Source: Bacillota bacterium (lineage in GTDB: Bacteria > Bacillota > Clostridia > Christensenellales > SZUA-584). Taken from it: a stretch of DNA of 64,000 nt. The position numbers and the translations under genes were made by a program. The notes under the pieces were generated by a model that saw only the letters and a program-made list of their open reading frames with translations, ran no database searches and was not told where the DNA came from. Of this stretch, positions 7,848 through 16,595 are shown piece by piece. The stretch covers positions 1 to 64,000 of the forward strand of contig JAEYPO010000002.1 in the NCBI GenBank assembly GCA_023410595.1, read 5' to 3'. How positions within the stretch are numbered: position 1 is the first letter of the stretch; each line of letters starts with the position of its first letter.

Positions 7848-8045
7848 TTAATCGGGCTGCTTTGGCGCTTTGAACGACTTTATGACCTTGCGTATCAATA
7901 GAGTGCATACGCATACGCATGCGACCAGTATTGTAACGGCAAGGGCATAAAACACGATTTGATTTATCAACATATCAAAGCTGAATGGGGTAAATGGGAA
8001 CTGTGTCAGTATGCTGTCTTTTATAATTTCTTCTGAACCACCCAT
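7848..8045 (-). CDS. Small single-helix membrane protein
   Basis: 65 residues starting at the ATG at 8045 (MGGSEEIIKDS), chosen because AAGGAG lies six bases before it. An upstream in-frame ATG at 8063 overlaps that ribosome site. A membrane helix near residues 27-50 (IVFYALAVTILVACVCVCTL) is followed by a basic tail (RKVIKSFKAPKQ). The N-terminus is therefore predicted outside and the tail inside. The family is not recognised. It stands alone between the OsmC terminator and the next lipoprotein gene. Confidence 0.65.
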   Translation of the reverse strand: MGGSEEIIKDSILTQFPFTPFSFDMLINQIVFYALAVTILVACVCVCTLLIRKVIKSFKAPKQPD

Positions 8046-8277
8046 ATTTAACTCCTTATACACACTTGATAGCTATTACCAGCAGATGGCTGTTTATACC
8101 GTATATAATATTTGTGGAAATTATAAACAGAATAACATATAATAATATATATGTCAAATAGCAGCAGATGATGCTGATTCCCGCAACAATGTCGGCAAAA
8201 GAATGAAGTGGTAAGGGAGACGCTGACGGCGTTATAACGCTTGATACTATATTATGTAAATATATACGGGGGCTTTT

Positions 8278-8874
8278 ATGAGAAGAACTGTCGCTTTTTT
8301 ATTTGCGGCCTTAGCGCTGGCCGCTTTATGCGGGTGCGGCGCGAAGCCCGCGGTAACATCCGCTGCGCTTACGGAGCGGGAAAAGGCGCTGCTGTCGGCG
8401 CAGAGCGAGCAATGCTTTGTGTTCGACTACAGCGCGGGGGAATGGCAATGGGCCAGCCTTTGGGCGGAGGAGTATCGCAAAGGCGAAAAGGCAGGAACGT
8501 ACGAACTTTCTGCGTGGTCGCTGGATATGGACGACAAGGGCACCATCGTTTTATACATACCCAGAACGAACGGCGAGGACAGTAAACAGCTCAACTTAAC
8601 CGTAATGCAGGGCGGGGCTATATACTCGCGCGCGGACGTCATACCGGAGTTCGGGGAGATATATAACGAAGGCGGTGTCGCCTGGCAGACATGCCCGTCG
8701 GGGGATATACCGGAATCGGGCAAGAAGGTTCTGCTGTGCATCCGCTGCTGCCCGAACGGTTTTTCGCCGCTCGGCGATCTTTTCATCGACTATGAAGCGG
8801 GCCTTGAGGAGTTGGCGGACGACGAGGCCTCGTACATTATCGGCGTTACGTTCTCGGGCGAGCAGCCAAAATAA
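8278..8874 (+). CDS. Lipoprotein of unknown function
   Basis: 198 residues. The N-terminus has two arginines, a hydrophobic core and a lipobox ending ALCGCG (cleavage before Cys near residue 18 or 20), so it should be lipid-anchored outside the cell. The mature part contains an aromatic, acidic segment (FVFDYSAGEWQWASLWAEEY) and a region resembling a small beta-sandwich (TIVLYIPRTNGEDSKQLNLT). I do not recognise a family. The ribosome site GGGGGC is weak. Codon use (many ATA and GCG) matches the genome background. Its neighbours are unrelated. Confidence 0.75.
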   Translation: MRRTVAFLFAALALAALCGCGAKPAVTSAALTEREKALLSAQSEQCFVFDYSAGEWQWASLWAEEYRKGEKAGTYELSAWSLDMDDKGTIVLYIPRTNGEDSKQLNLTVMQGGAIYSRADVIPEFGEIYNEGGVAWQTCPSGDIPESGKKVLLCIRCCPNGFSPLGDLFIDYEAGLEELADDEASYIIGVTFSGEQPK

Positions 8875-8884
8875 GGGCGCCGCG

Positions 8885-8968
8885 CTAGACGCTTCTTCCC
8901 ATAGCTTCGGCCTCGCTGTTGCCGCGCTTCCTCGGGCTGACTGTCAGAACGAGTATGTTCTTAGCCAT
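8885..8968 (-). pseudogene. N-terminal remnant of a flavodoxin/NADPH-dependent FMN reductase
   Basis: On the minus strand, AAGGAG precedes the ATG at 8968 and a 27-codon frame MAKNILVLTVSPRKRGNSEA... ends in TAG. The segment ILVLTxSPRKxGNSE is the FMN-phosphate-binding N-terminus of flavodoxin-like NADPH-dependent FMN reductases, which normally run to about 180-200 residues. Everything after residue 20 is missing, and the region runs straight into the end of the lipoprotein gene. A real 27-residue peptide cannot be excluded because the ribosome site is intact, but a deletion remnant is more likely. Confidence 0.6.
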
Positions 8969-9117
8969 CGCGTGCTCCTTAATGAAGATAATTACTTTCG
9001 GATAGACTATATCATAACGATTTGGAAAATCAAACCTGCGCTCCTATTAATCACGCATAAAAAGCTTTTTCCGTAATATCCCTTAGGTTTGTTGCAAAGG
9101 GGGGAACGTTTAGGTAT

Positions 9118-9136
9118 TATAGTTATGATAACTATA
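9118..9136. promoter_or_regulatory. Perfect 9-bp-arm palindrome, candidate operator
   Basis: TATAGTTAT-G-ATAACTATA is an exact inverted repeat ending 17 bases before the start codon of the lipoprotein gene at 9154. Its position over the likely transcript start suits a repressor site. No regulator is encoded next to it. Confidence 0.5.
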
Positions 9137-9153
9137 GGGAGAACAGGGAACGC

Positions 9154-10230
9154 ATGAAAAGTACTGTTTTTTTCAGGAATGTAAGAATATTGACCGCTCT
9201 GCTCACGGCGGCGGTTTTGTGTATGGCGGCGGGCTGCGCGGGCGGTGTTGCCGTTTTGGAACCGGGTGAGTCGCGGGCGCCCACATCTGTGCCCACGCCC
9301 GAGCCAAAGGGAGTAGAGGCTGTATTCGGCAAAGAGATAACCATAACGCTGGTAAGCGGAGCGGACGGCGACGCGGAGCTGTTCGCCGAAGGCGCTCAGG
9401 CCGAAGCCGAAAGCATGGGTATAATGCTGAAAACTGGGGCAAGTGAAACTATCGGCGACGCCGTATCCGGCTCGGAATCAGACGGCGTAATTGCTTATAT
9501 GCCGCGGCAGGAAGATTACGCCGCGATAGAATCGGCGGCGGATAAGCACATAGTTGTTTACGGCATAGAGAAGGCGGCGCTGGGGAGCGTGTCGCAGGTG
9601 TATTATTCACCGGGCAATGAAACGGATATGGCGATGGAGGCGGCGCTCAACTATCCGCCGCACGATACGCCCGTAAGGCTCATACTGATGTTTGAGAGCG
9701 ACGATACGGCAGGCTACGCGGCGTATCAGAAGCTCGCAGACGAGGGCAAGATATTTCCCAAGGAAGTGTATATAGCCTCCAGTACAGAAGGACCGGAGCC
9801 GGACAGTTGGCTTACGGATAAACTGCAGGGCTATGCGGAAGGCATGATAGACGGCGTATACGCCGAAAACGCGGGGCTGGCGCTTGGGGCGCTTGACGCG
9901 CTCGAGGCATTGGGCCGGACGGACATGGAGGTTTTCTGCCCGGGAGTAACGCCGGAGGCGGTTAAAAGAATGGCGAAGAACCCTATAGTCTTCGCGCAGG
10001 CCGTGGGGGCTAACGAATACCTCGCGGGCGCGCTGTGCGTGCGCGCGGCGCTCAAAGGGATAAAAGGCGAGGGCGCCATAGTCAATGAGCTTTTGCCCTG
10101 TGTGATAGACGCTTCCCGTCTTGCGGACGGCAACGCGACACTTTTAGAAATGGGCGGCGAGCAGGCTGTGCTGCTCAGCGAGCCGTGGATGGACACTCTG
10201 CGCAGCTACTACGAAACCATACCGAACTGA
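9154..10230 (+). CDS. Periplasmic-binding-protein-like (type 1 fold) lipoprotein
   Basis: 358 residues. Signal sequence with lipobox AAGCAGG (Cys near residue 28), then a Pro/Thr/Glu-rich linker and a two-lobe domain. The start of the mature domain (EITITLVSGADGDAELFAEG) and the alternating strand-helix pattern resemble type 1 sugar/BMP-type binding proteins. Features include VIAYMPRQED, IVVYGIEK, VRLILMFESDD and a final LLEMGGEQAVLLSE. No permease or ATPase is adjacent, so it is either an orphan receptor or serves a transporter encoded elsewhere. A palindrome overlaps its upstream region and a strong terminator follows. The family call is from overall pattern, not from a diagnostic motif. 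Confidence 0.7.
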   Translation: MKSTVFFRNVRILTALLTAAVLCMAAGCAGGVAVLEPGESRAPTSVPTPEPKGVEAVFGKEITITLVSGADGDAELFAEGAQAEAESMGIMLKTGASETIGDAVSGSESDGVIAYMPRQEDYAAIESAADKHIVVYGIEKAALGSVSQVYYSPGNETDMAMEAALNYPPHDTPVRLILMFESDDTAGYAAYQKLADEGKIFPKEVYIASSTEGPEPDSWLTDKLQGYAEGMIDGVYAENAGLALGALDALEALGRTDMEVFCPGVTPEAVKRMAKNPIVFAQAVGANEYLAGALCVRAALKGIKGEGAIVNELLPCVIDASRLADGNATLLEMGGEQAVLLSEPWMDTLRSYYETIPN

Positions 10231-10239
10231 AGAGAATGA

Positions 10240-10276
10240 CAAAGCCTTGAGGCACAGCGCTTCAAGGCTTTTTTTG
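10240..10276 (+). terminator. Terminator after the binding-protein-like lipoprotein
   Basis: AAAGCCTTGA pairs with TCAAGGCTTT across GGCACAGCGCT, followed by a run of T. Confidence 0.85.
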
Positions 10277-10314
10277 TAATCAATCAAGAGGCGGGCGTTC
10301 CCTGTAATATAGGG

Positions 10315-11370
10315 TTATTCGTGCGTTACGCCCCAGCCTTTTGTGAGGGCTTTTGTCTGGACATAGCCCTCGTCGCTCCAATACTTTACCTTTGTCCAGC
10401 CGTCGGCATCCGGCCCTAGCACCTTTACCGACGAATATTTGGGTATCTTCACTATCCTGTTTTCCGATTCTGAGTCGGGCTTTTGCTGCATCCATACTGT
10501 CCTGTTGAGTATGTCGGCCGTCTCGGAGGACTGCATCGTGCCGTTCTCGAAAGTAATATATGCGGTCAGTATATACCCTTCACGGTTTTCATACTTAATC
10601 TTGCTCCACGGCTCGGCGCTTTGCAGCACTTCCACTTCCATTCCGGCATCGAGCCTCTTAATGACTTTGTCCTCGTTGCCGTTGCCCGTGCGCATATCGG
10701 CCTTGTCTTTTACTATCCACGCTTTGAGGTTAGGCAGCTCGTCGTTGTCGAATATCCTTTTCTGCAGCGCGTTGTATTCGTCGAAAGAAAGCTTGGTCTT
10801 AAGCAGCTTCTTCGTCGCTCTGTCCGAAGGCTCTGAGTTTGTTATATTTATAGTCGTGCCGGGACAGGCGTAATAGTAGAGCCACTTTGCGTCCTCCACA
10901 TAGAGACGCACGCAGCCGTGAGAGACCTTGCTGCCCAAGGCGCGGAACGCGCCGCGCTGCAGCGTGTTTATATCGCGCTTGCCGTACAGTATCGAGTGGA
11001 AATACACGCCGCCGACTATCTGCGTCCAGTAACGCGCATAAGTGCCGCCGAACGCGAGGAATTTGCCGAAGCGTTCGCGCCCGCCTATCTTAAAAACGCC
11101 CGTAGGCGTGGGAGTGCCTTCGTCCTCAGGGTCGTTGGGGTCGAGCTCCGTGCGCCCCGTAGTGCATATGAAACGCCGCACGACCTTTGTGTACTCGCCG
11201 TTTGAGTCCTTCTCAAACACGGTCACGATCTGGTTCTTGCAGTCGAGCAGTATATAGTATTTTTCAGGGTCGGTATTTTTGAGCTCGTCGTACGCGTAAG
11301 CGGTGGCGGGGCTATACAGCATAAACGCCATTACGGCCGCAATAATAACAGCAACGATTTTTTTAAGCAC
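10315..11370 (-). CDS. L,D-transpeptidase with C-terminal SH3-type domains
   Basis: Start at GTG 11370 behind GGAGGT, giving 351 residues. Residues 1-26 are a signal peptide. The YkuD catalytic domain spans about 36-170: FHS (H125) and SHGCVRL with the catalytic Cys153 and H151, as in enzymes that form 3-3 peptidoglycan cross-links or attach proteins to the wall. An insertion rich in Asp/Glu/Pro (DPNDPEDEGTPTPTG) sits before the core. The C-terminal part has two SH3-like repeats (about 230-285 and 300-345; KIKYENREGYILTAYI and KVKYWSDEGYVQTKAL), typical wall-binding modules. It acts outside the membrane. It is encoded next to a secreted FN3 protein that has its own terminator between them, so the two are separate units. 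Confidence 0.9.
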   Translation of the reverse strand: MLKKIVAVIIAAVMAFMLYSPATAYAYDELKNTDPEKYYILLDCKNQIVTVFEKDSNGEYTKVVRRFICTTGRTELDPNDPEDEGTPTPTGVFKIGGRERFGKFLAFGGTYARYWTQIVGGVYFHSILYGKRDINTLQRGAFRALGSKVSHGCVRLYVEDAKWLYYYACPGTTINITNSEPSDRATKKLLKTKLSFDEYNALQKRIFDNDELPNLKAWIVKDKADMRTGNGNEDKVIKRLDAGMEVEVLQSAEPWSKIKYENREGYILTAYITFENGTMQSSETADILNRTVWMQQKPDSESENRIVKIPKYSSVKVLGPDADGWTKVKYWSDEGYVQTKALTKGWGVTHE

Positions 11371-11474
11371 AGTGCACCTCCGTCTGGCAGGTCTTAACAA
11401 TGAAAAGTATAAGTAACGGGGGAGGGTGTGTCAAGGCGTGGGAGAGAATTAAAGCTTGTTTTTAGCGCGGTTAC

Positions 11475-11506
11475 AAAAAAGCCGGCCTAACGGCCGGCTT
11501 TTATAC
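11475..11506 (-). terminator. Terminator of the secreted FN3 protein gene
   Basis: AAGCCGGCC and GGCCGGCTT form a perfect stem with a TAAC loop. Read on the minus strand it is followed by TTTTTTG, so it ends transcription coming from 13401. Confidence 0.85.
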
Positions 11507-11526
11507 GGGGTATAGTTACGCTGTTG

Positions 11527-13401
11527 TCAGTCCAGCGCCACTATGTATTTTAAGTTCTTGTACGTCATTCTGTGATGGCAGCCGACCCACGTATCTGCAA
11601 GACCGACAAGCCTTCCTAAGTTGCGGCCCGGGTCGCTGTAGAATATCGTGTCGCCTTCGTACCTGCTTGCGACTATGGCGTGCTGCCTGCTGCCCTTCGT
11701 AAAATAGCATATGACGCCCTCGGGGTTCCTGTCGAGCGCCTCTTTGATCGCGGCTATGCCGTTGCTTTCAGGGCCGTTTACGAAGGTCTGGCCGCAGCTG
11801 AAGCCGCCATAGTAAGGCGACGAAAAGTCCAGCGCGCTCACCGGCGCCACACCGAAGTTTGCCGAGAGGTTTTTAAAATTCATTATTGTCCTGCCGCCGT
11901 TGGAATCGAACACGGTCCGCGGCGTCGCGCCCTTGCCCATGTTGTTGATTACGTCGGCGTAAGCCGTCATAAGGCACGCCGTCTTCCTGACGCGGGAAGT
12001 AAAGCCCCACGCGCTGTCGCCCTGATAGTACAGCGAATATATGCGCTCTCCCGGCACAGCAGCCGTAACGGCGCTCTGCACATTAGAGAACGGGCCGTAC
12101 AGCTTTTTGGAGCCGCTCTTTATATAGCCGCGCACCTTGAAATAGTAAGCGGTGTTGACTGCGAGCCCCATGTCCGCGTATCCGGTGACCTTCGCCGAAG
12201 CGGTATAGACCTTGGAATATGCACCGTCTACCTGCGTAGAGTGGTACACTTCGTAGCCGCCTATGCCGGGCAGCGCGTTCCATGAGAGCTGCACTCCCGT
12301 TGAATTGAGCAGCGACGCGCTCAATGTGGGCGCGGCCAGCGACGGAGCTACGGCTATCACCTGCGAATAGGGGGAATAGTCCGTTTTACGCCCCTGCTTG
12401 CGCAGCGACCTTATCTTGTAATAGTATGTAGTGTTTGTTTTAAGGCTTTTGTTAATATAGCTGAGTATGCCGCCCGATTTGAACGCTTTTAAAAGCTTGA
12501 ATTTGCCGTTAGGTTTGGTAGCGCGGTACAGCTGGTAGCCTGTCGCGCCGGGTACGGGCGTCCATGAGAGGGCGACGCTCTTGTGATTGCTCGAAACCGC
12601 CGAGATAACGGGCGATACCACGGCGGTCGCCGCGCCTGCGGGCGCGGAGTCTGCGCCGTATGTTACTGCCGTCTCGCCGGTGACGCACGCGCGCACCTTG
12701 TACCAGTACGTAGTCTTGTACCCAAGGCCTGCGTCAACATAGGCGCTCCCTGCCGCGGAGCCTATGTAGCCGTATGAGCCGCCTTCAGAATCGGAACGGT
12801 ATACGTCGTAGCTCGTCGCGCCGGGCACGGAGGTCCAGCTGAGCGCAACGCTGTCGCAGCCCGCCGCCGCCACGCTCAGCGAAGGCGAGCCTATCGGCTC
12901 GAATACCGCCGTAAGCGCTGCGTTGGCAGTGACGCCGAACGAGTATACCGCGTTTGTTACGCCTGTTTCCGCCCAGCTTACAAAACGGCAGCCCGCCAAA
13001 GGAGCGGCGGTAAGCGTTACTGAGGAGCCAAAGACACAGTCCGTGCCTCCCGAGACAGTTCCCCACGCCGCGTTGGACGAGGAGGCCGATACCGTAAATA
13101 TGTCCAGCCATCCAGCGTATATGACCGTATCGCCCATAACGGCGGCGCCGAAGTCATAAGGCGCGATACAGCCGGGGTCGGAAAACCATCCGGTGAACTG
13201 CCGTCGTTCCATTACCGGATCGGCCGGCCTTGTAACGGCCGTACCCTCCGCGACGGACACGGGCGCCGCGGCCTCGGTGCCGTCAGGGTTTACGAACGTC
13301 ACGGCGTACGTTCCGCCATCGGCAAGCGCCATGCCCGGAAGGAAAGCGGATACGACGCAAATAACTGCTAACGTCAATAAAAAGACTTTTTTTGTATTCA
13401 T
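11527..13401 (-). CDS. Secreted multidomain protein: InlB-type repeats, three FN3 domains, C39-like peptidase domain
   Basis: 624 residues from ATG 13401 (MNTKKVFLLTLAV); AAAGAGG lies close upstream. Signal peptide 1-27. Residues about 28-100 match a Listeria/Bacteroides InlB B-repeat (FTGWFSDPGC, VIYAGW). Residues 101-175 are a second divergent repeat (RFVSWAETGV, NAALTAVFEP). Three fibronectin type III domains follow, each with SVALSWTxVPGATxYxxYRS-type strands and TTYxYKVR. The last 165 residues carry YQGDSAW, KTACLMTAYADVIN, RQHAIVASRYEG and YSDPG. That order of Gln, Cys, His and Asp fits the C39-like papain-fold family. A wall- or surface-associated cysteine peptidase or amidase is likely. 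The substrate cannot be inferred. Confidence 0.85.
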   Translation of the reverse strand: MNTKKVFLLTLAVICVVSAFLPGMALADGGTYAVTFVNPDGTEAAAPVSVAEGTAVTRPADPVMERRQFTGWFSDPGCIAPYDFGAAVMGDTVIYAGWLDIFTVSASSSNAAWGTVSGGTDCVFGSSVTLTAAPLAGCRFVSWAETGVTNAVYSFGVTANAALTAVFEPIGSPSLSVAAAGCDSVALSWTSVPGATSYDVYRSDSEGGSYGYIGSAAGSAYVDAGLGYKTTYWYKVRACVTGETAVTYGADSAPAGAATAVVSPVISAVSSNHKSVALSWTPVPGATGYQLYRATKPNGKFKLLKAFKSGGILSYINKSLKTNTTYYYKIRSLRKQGRKTDYSPYSQVIAVAPSLAAPTLSASLLNSTGVQLSWNALPGIGGYEVYHSTQVDGAYSKVYTASAKVTGYADMGLAVNTAYYFKVRGYIKSGSKKLYGPFSNVQSAVTAAVPGERIYSLYYQGDSAWGFTSRVRKTACLMTAYADVINNMGKGATPRTVFDSNGGRTIMNFKNLSANFGVAPVSALDFSSPYYGGFSCGQTFVNGPESNGIAAIKEALDRNPEGVICYFTKGSRQHAIVASRYEGDTIFYSDPGRNLGRLVGLADTWVGCHHRMTYKNLKYIVALD

Positions 13402-13765
13402 TTTCCTCTTTCTCAATGGAATCGTAATATTTATGTCAACTTTCTGTAACATAATACCCCAAGCAAAACGAAAATGCAAGTTTTTATAGTAATTAATTGT
13501 AATATCGCCGCAATAATGACACGCGGCATTTGCTTTTGCTTATATTTCAGGGGCGGTTCTTCAACAGTCTGGCCGCCCCTTGAAGGTGCAGATGATTATT
13601 ATAATTATATGATTGACCTGCATTGAAGTGTGCCGATTGTTCTCGACAGGAAAAGGCTATGGTCAAGCCGCCATTCTTCTATAAATGCTTCTTGCAGAAT
13701 TTTTGAACAGATTTGTTTGTTTTGCTGCAGGTATTTTAATTGCTTTGCTGCTGGCCGTTATCCAG
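13402..13765. other. Gene-free stretch with one hairpin
   Basis: At 13549-13584 TTCAGGGGCGG pairs with CCGCCCCTTGAA around a 16-base loop. No T-run follows on either side, so it is more likely an R3-like palindrome than a terminator. I see no gene, and the remainder is featureless AT-rich DNA. Confidence 0.4.
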
Positions 13766-14704
13766 TTAGTCGGTGGTTTCATTACCCGCCATATCCCCTT
13801 GTGCTTTTTCAAAAAATGTACGCACCAATATATCCTGCTCATGATTCCCGAATTTTTTGCCGAACAGCGTCAGGCCGCCCACGTTTTTCGCATCTTTGTC
13901 AACTTCAAAGCGTATGCTCCAATATTGGTTATTGTTCGTTAAAAGCTGGCTCAAGGTTACATCTGAGACTTTTTGATCGTCCATGTTAACTCCGTCCTCA
14001 GTGATATGCAGTGTCTTTAATAATCCGTATTGATTGGACGGCCACCATTCGGGCGTAAGTTTTCCGCGTTTCACACCATAATCGCCGGGGCTGGTCCATG
14101 TGAAAAGCTTTGTATCGTTAAAATAAAAAGTTATATCGGATGGCCAATCGTCGGCAAAATCCGGCGCCTCGGAAGCAATCTCAAAGGACAACTCAATTTC
14201 CACTATCTTTTGTTCGGTTGACAGATGATTCGGGCATCTGTATTCCACAAATCCTTGCGTAAACCACAGAAGCTGCGCGTTGAAGCGCTCGGTTTCCCAG
14301 AAAACCTGCGGGTCGTCACGGGAGCCGATAACACCCCTCTCTGTTGCAAGACCGCATGTTGGAGTACCATCTATCAGACAATAGCCGCCCACAGGTATTG
14401 AATATGAATTAACCATAGGCAGCCCCCTCCTGCGGTAATCCAGCATAAACCGATATTCCGCGAAAACCAATGTGCATATTTTACTCATTGAGCCGTTCCT
14501 TTTAACCATCCGGGTGGTGATAAAGCCGGCATCTTCAAGCTTTTTGACATGCTTTATCATAATCGGGCTGCTGATACCGATTCTGTCGGCAAGCTGCTTG
14601 ATGTTTAGCTCCTCTTCCGCAAGCAGATGTATGATTTCCAGACGCACGCGACTTGCGAGCGCTTCAAAAAAGGCTACGTTTTCCGGTATCGGGGAAATCA
14701 GCAT
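13766..14704 (-). CDS. ArsR-type winged-helix transcriptional regulator with a long C-terminal domain
   Basis: 312 residues. Residues 8-75 form an ArsR-like winged helix: FFEALASRVRLEIIHLLAEE, LNIKQLADRIGISSPIMIKH, VKKLEDAGFITTRMVKRNG. The remaining 230 residues are an unusual sensor-like domain with SIPVGGYCLIDGTPTCGLAT, several Trp-rich segments (WTSPGDYGVKRGKL, EWWPSNQYGLLKTLHITEDG) and a C-terminal acidic tail. The domain may bind a sugar, which is inference from context. The gene is the last of a five-gene arabinoside operon, starting 16 bases after the upstream permease stop behind AGAGGAG, so it is likely an autoregulator of the uptake system. Confidence 0.85.
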   Translation of the reverse strand: MLISPIPENVAFFEALASRVRLEIIHLLAEEELNIKQLADRIGISSPIMIKHVKKLEDAGFITTRMVKRNGSMSKICTLVFAEYRFMLDYRRRGLPMVNSYSIPVGGYCLIDGTPTCGLATERGVIGSRDDPQVFWETERFNAQLLWFTQGFVEYRCPNHLSTEQKIVEIELSFEIASEAPDFADDWPSDITFYFNDTKLFTWTSPGDYGVKRGKLTPEWWPSNQYGLLKTLHITEDGVNMDDQKVSDVTLSQLLTNNNQYWSIRFEVDKDAKNVGGLTLFGKKFGNHEQDILVRTFFEKAQGDMAGNETTD

Positions 14705-14720
14705 ACAGGCTCCTCTTTTC

Positions 14721-15575
14721 TTATCCCTTTACGCCGCCGGCAGTCATTCCGGCTATAAAGTATTTTTGGAACAGCAGAAATAAAATAACTACCGGAATCA
14801 CGGAAAACACTGCTCCGGCTATCAATACGTCGTAATTATTCCCGTAAGGCGTAATCAATGCATTCAGGCCTATCGGCAGCGTAAGCTTATCTTTCGAATT
14901 CAAAACAATCATCGGCCATAAAAAATTGTTCCAGCTGTTCATACCCACAAAAATGCCCATAGCCGCAAACGCAGGCTTCATCAGCGGGAGTATGATCCGG
15001 GCGAATATGCCATATTCGCTGCATCCGTCCACCCGCGCAGCATCCAGAAAATCTTTGGGCATACCGCTTAAATACTGACGGAAGAAAAATATAGGCAGCG
15101 GCCCTGCCACAAACGGCAAAATAACTCCCCATATGCTGTCTATAAGACCGAGCTTAATAATCAGCTGGAAGAGTGGCAGCATGATGATTTCCATCGGTAT
15201 CATCATAATAATCAAAACACACATAAAAAGTAAATTCTTAAATTTGAATTCATACATGGCAAAACCATAACCGACGCAAGCGCTGACTATCAGCGTCAAT
15301 ACAGTTTGTATCGCAGTAATTATTAAGCTGTTTTTGAACCAGGTGAAATATGACGTATCGCCCGAAAACAAGAATGAATAGTTTTTAAAGGACATAATCG
15401 ACGTATCTATATTAAGGCCTATGCCCTGCCGCATTATTTCCTGCCCGGGCCTGAGAGACGCCAGGAATATACTGATAAAAGGCGTGAGCGTAATGACAGC
15501 CATAACAAAAAACAGTATAAGCATCACGGTTGACTGCGGCGTGAATTTTCTGCGCCTTTTTGAATGTCCTTTCAT
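14721..15575 (-). CDS. Carbohydrate ABC transporter permease, MalG/CUT1 type
   Basis: 284 residues from ATG 15575 (MKGHSKRRRKF), behind AAGGGGG. Six membrane helices, with a long periplasmic loop after the first (LRPGQEIMRQGIG). The conserved cytoplasmic EAA loop that docks the ATPase reads DAARVDGCSEYGIFARIILP, the form found in the second permease of CUT1 sugar importers. It pairs with the permease directly upstream (one base between them). No ATPase is encoded here, as is common for CUT1 systems that share an MsmK-type ATPase. The likely substrate is an arabinose-containing oligosaccharide, inferred from the adjacent arabinofuranosidase. Confidence 0.92.
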   Translation of the reverse strand: MKGHSKRRRKFTPQSTVMLILFFVMAVITLTPFISIFLASLRPGQEIMRQGIGLNIDTSIMSFKNYSFLFSGDTSYFTWFKNSLIITAIQTVLTLIVSACVGYGFAMYEFKFKNLLFMCVLIIMMIPMEIIMLPLFQLIIKLGLIDSIWGVILPFVAGPLPIFFFRQYLSGMPKDFLDAARVDGCSEYGIFARIILPLMKPAFAAMGIFVGMNSWNNFLWPMIVLNSKDKLTLPIGLNALITPYGNNYDVLIAGAVFSVIPVVILFLLFQKYFIAGMTAGGVKG

Positions 15576-15576
15576 A

Positions 15577-16485
15577 TTATTCCCCCTTCTTAAACAAGCC
15601 GGCAAATTTCAGCAGAATTATATTGATGCCGAGCGTGATCGCCAGCATGCTCAGTCCTATCGCGGAACCATAGCCTATGTTTGCCTGTTCCCAGCCGAGG
15701 CGATATAAATACCCTACGATTGTAAGCCCCGAGCCGCCCGGCGATCGGTTGCCGTTGAACAGCATAAAGCTTTCCAGGAACATAGCCATGCCGCCGTAAA
15801 TGCTTATCGTAAGAATGTAGATTGTGACGGGTTTCAAAAGCGGGATCGTGATGTGCCTTAATTTTTGCAGCGGCCCGGCGCCGTCTATGGACGCCGATTC
15901 GTAAAGCTCATTCGGAATACCTTGCAGTCCCGATAAGTAATACATGATATTAACGCCCATCCAACGCCAGCAACAGAGCATTAACAACGCGAAAAAGGTA
16001 GTCCACGGCGCCGGACCGCCCAGCCATTTTATGGGGGATATTCCGAAATTGGAGATAATATTGTTAAGCAGCGCAGTAGGCATCTCGCCGAAAATCAACC
16101 GGAAAGTGAAGCCGGCCACTACAATCGAAACCAGCGCCGGCAGAAAAAATACGGAGCGGAATAGATTTTTCGCGATCATATGCTTGCTGTTCAACAAAAC
16201 CGCGAGTATCAACGGAACCGGTATCAGTACCGCAATCGTGATTACAGTGTATATAACACTGTTGGTTATGGCCCTTAAAAAATCGCCGTTAATAAGGTTT
16301 TCAAAATTATCAAGTCCCACGAACGTTGTCTGGCCGGGTACAACCTTTTGAAAACTCATGATGATTGTGGAAATAACCGGGTAAACAAAAAACAATAAGA
16401 ACACTATAATAAACGGAGAAATAAAAATATAGGGCGCAAGTTTTTGCGAATACGGCAAGGACTTTACCCATTTTTTCAACTTCAT
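15577..16485 (-). CDS. Carbohydrate ABC transporter permease, MalF/CUT1 type
   Basis: 302 residues with a basic N-terminus (MKLKKWVKSLPYSQK), six membrane helices and the EAA loop ELYESASIDGAGPLQKLRHI followed by TIPLLKP. This is the hallmark of the first permease of CUT1 sugar importers. It is the third gene of the operon and nearly abuts the partner permease. The AGGGGGC upstream is an adequate ribosome site. Isoleucine codons here are mainly ATT/ATC, unlike the ATA-rich background. Confidence 0.92.
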   Translation of the reverse strand: MKLKKWVKSLPYSQKLAPYIFISPFIIVFLLFFVYPVISTIIMSFQKVVPGQTTFVGLDNFENLINGDFLRAITNSVIYTVITIAVLIPVPLILAVLLNSKHMIAKNLFRSVFFLPALVSIVVAGFTFRLIFGEMPTALLNNIISNFGISPIKWLGGPAPWTTFFALLMLCCWRWMGVNIMYYLSGLQGIPNELYESASIDGAGPLQKLRHITIPLLKPVTIYILTISIYGGMAMFLESFMLFNGNRSPGGSGLTIVGYLYRLGWEQANIGYGSAIGLSMLAITLGINIILLKFAGLFKKGE

Positions 16486-16595
16486 TTTTCGTTTGCCCCC
16501 TTATTTAAAAATGACGCGCAGTGTGTTATACAAAATGCTGGCCGAAAGCGCCGCATTGCGGCGCTTTCGGGTTGCCATAGCATAGATGGGAGATA

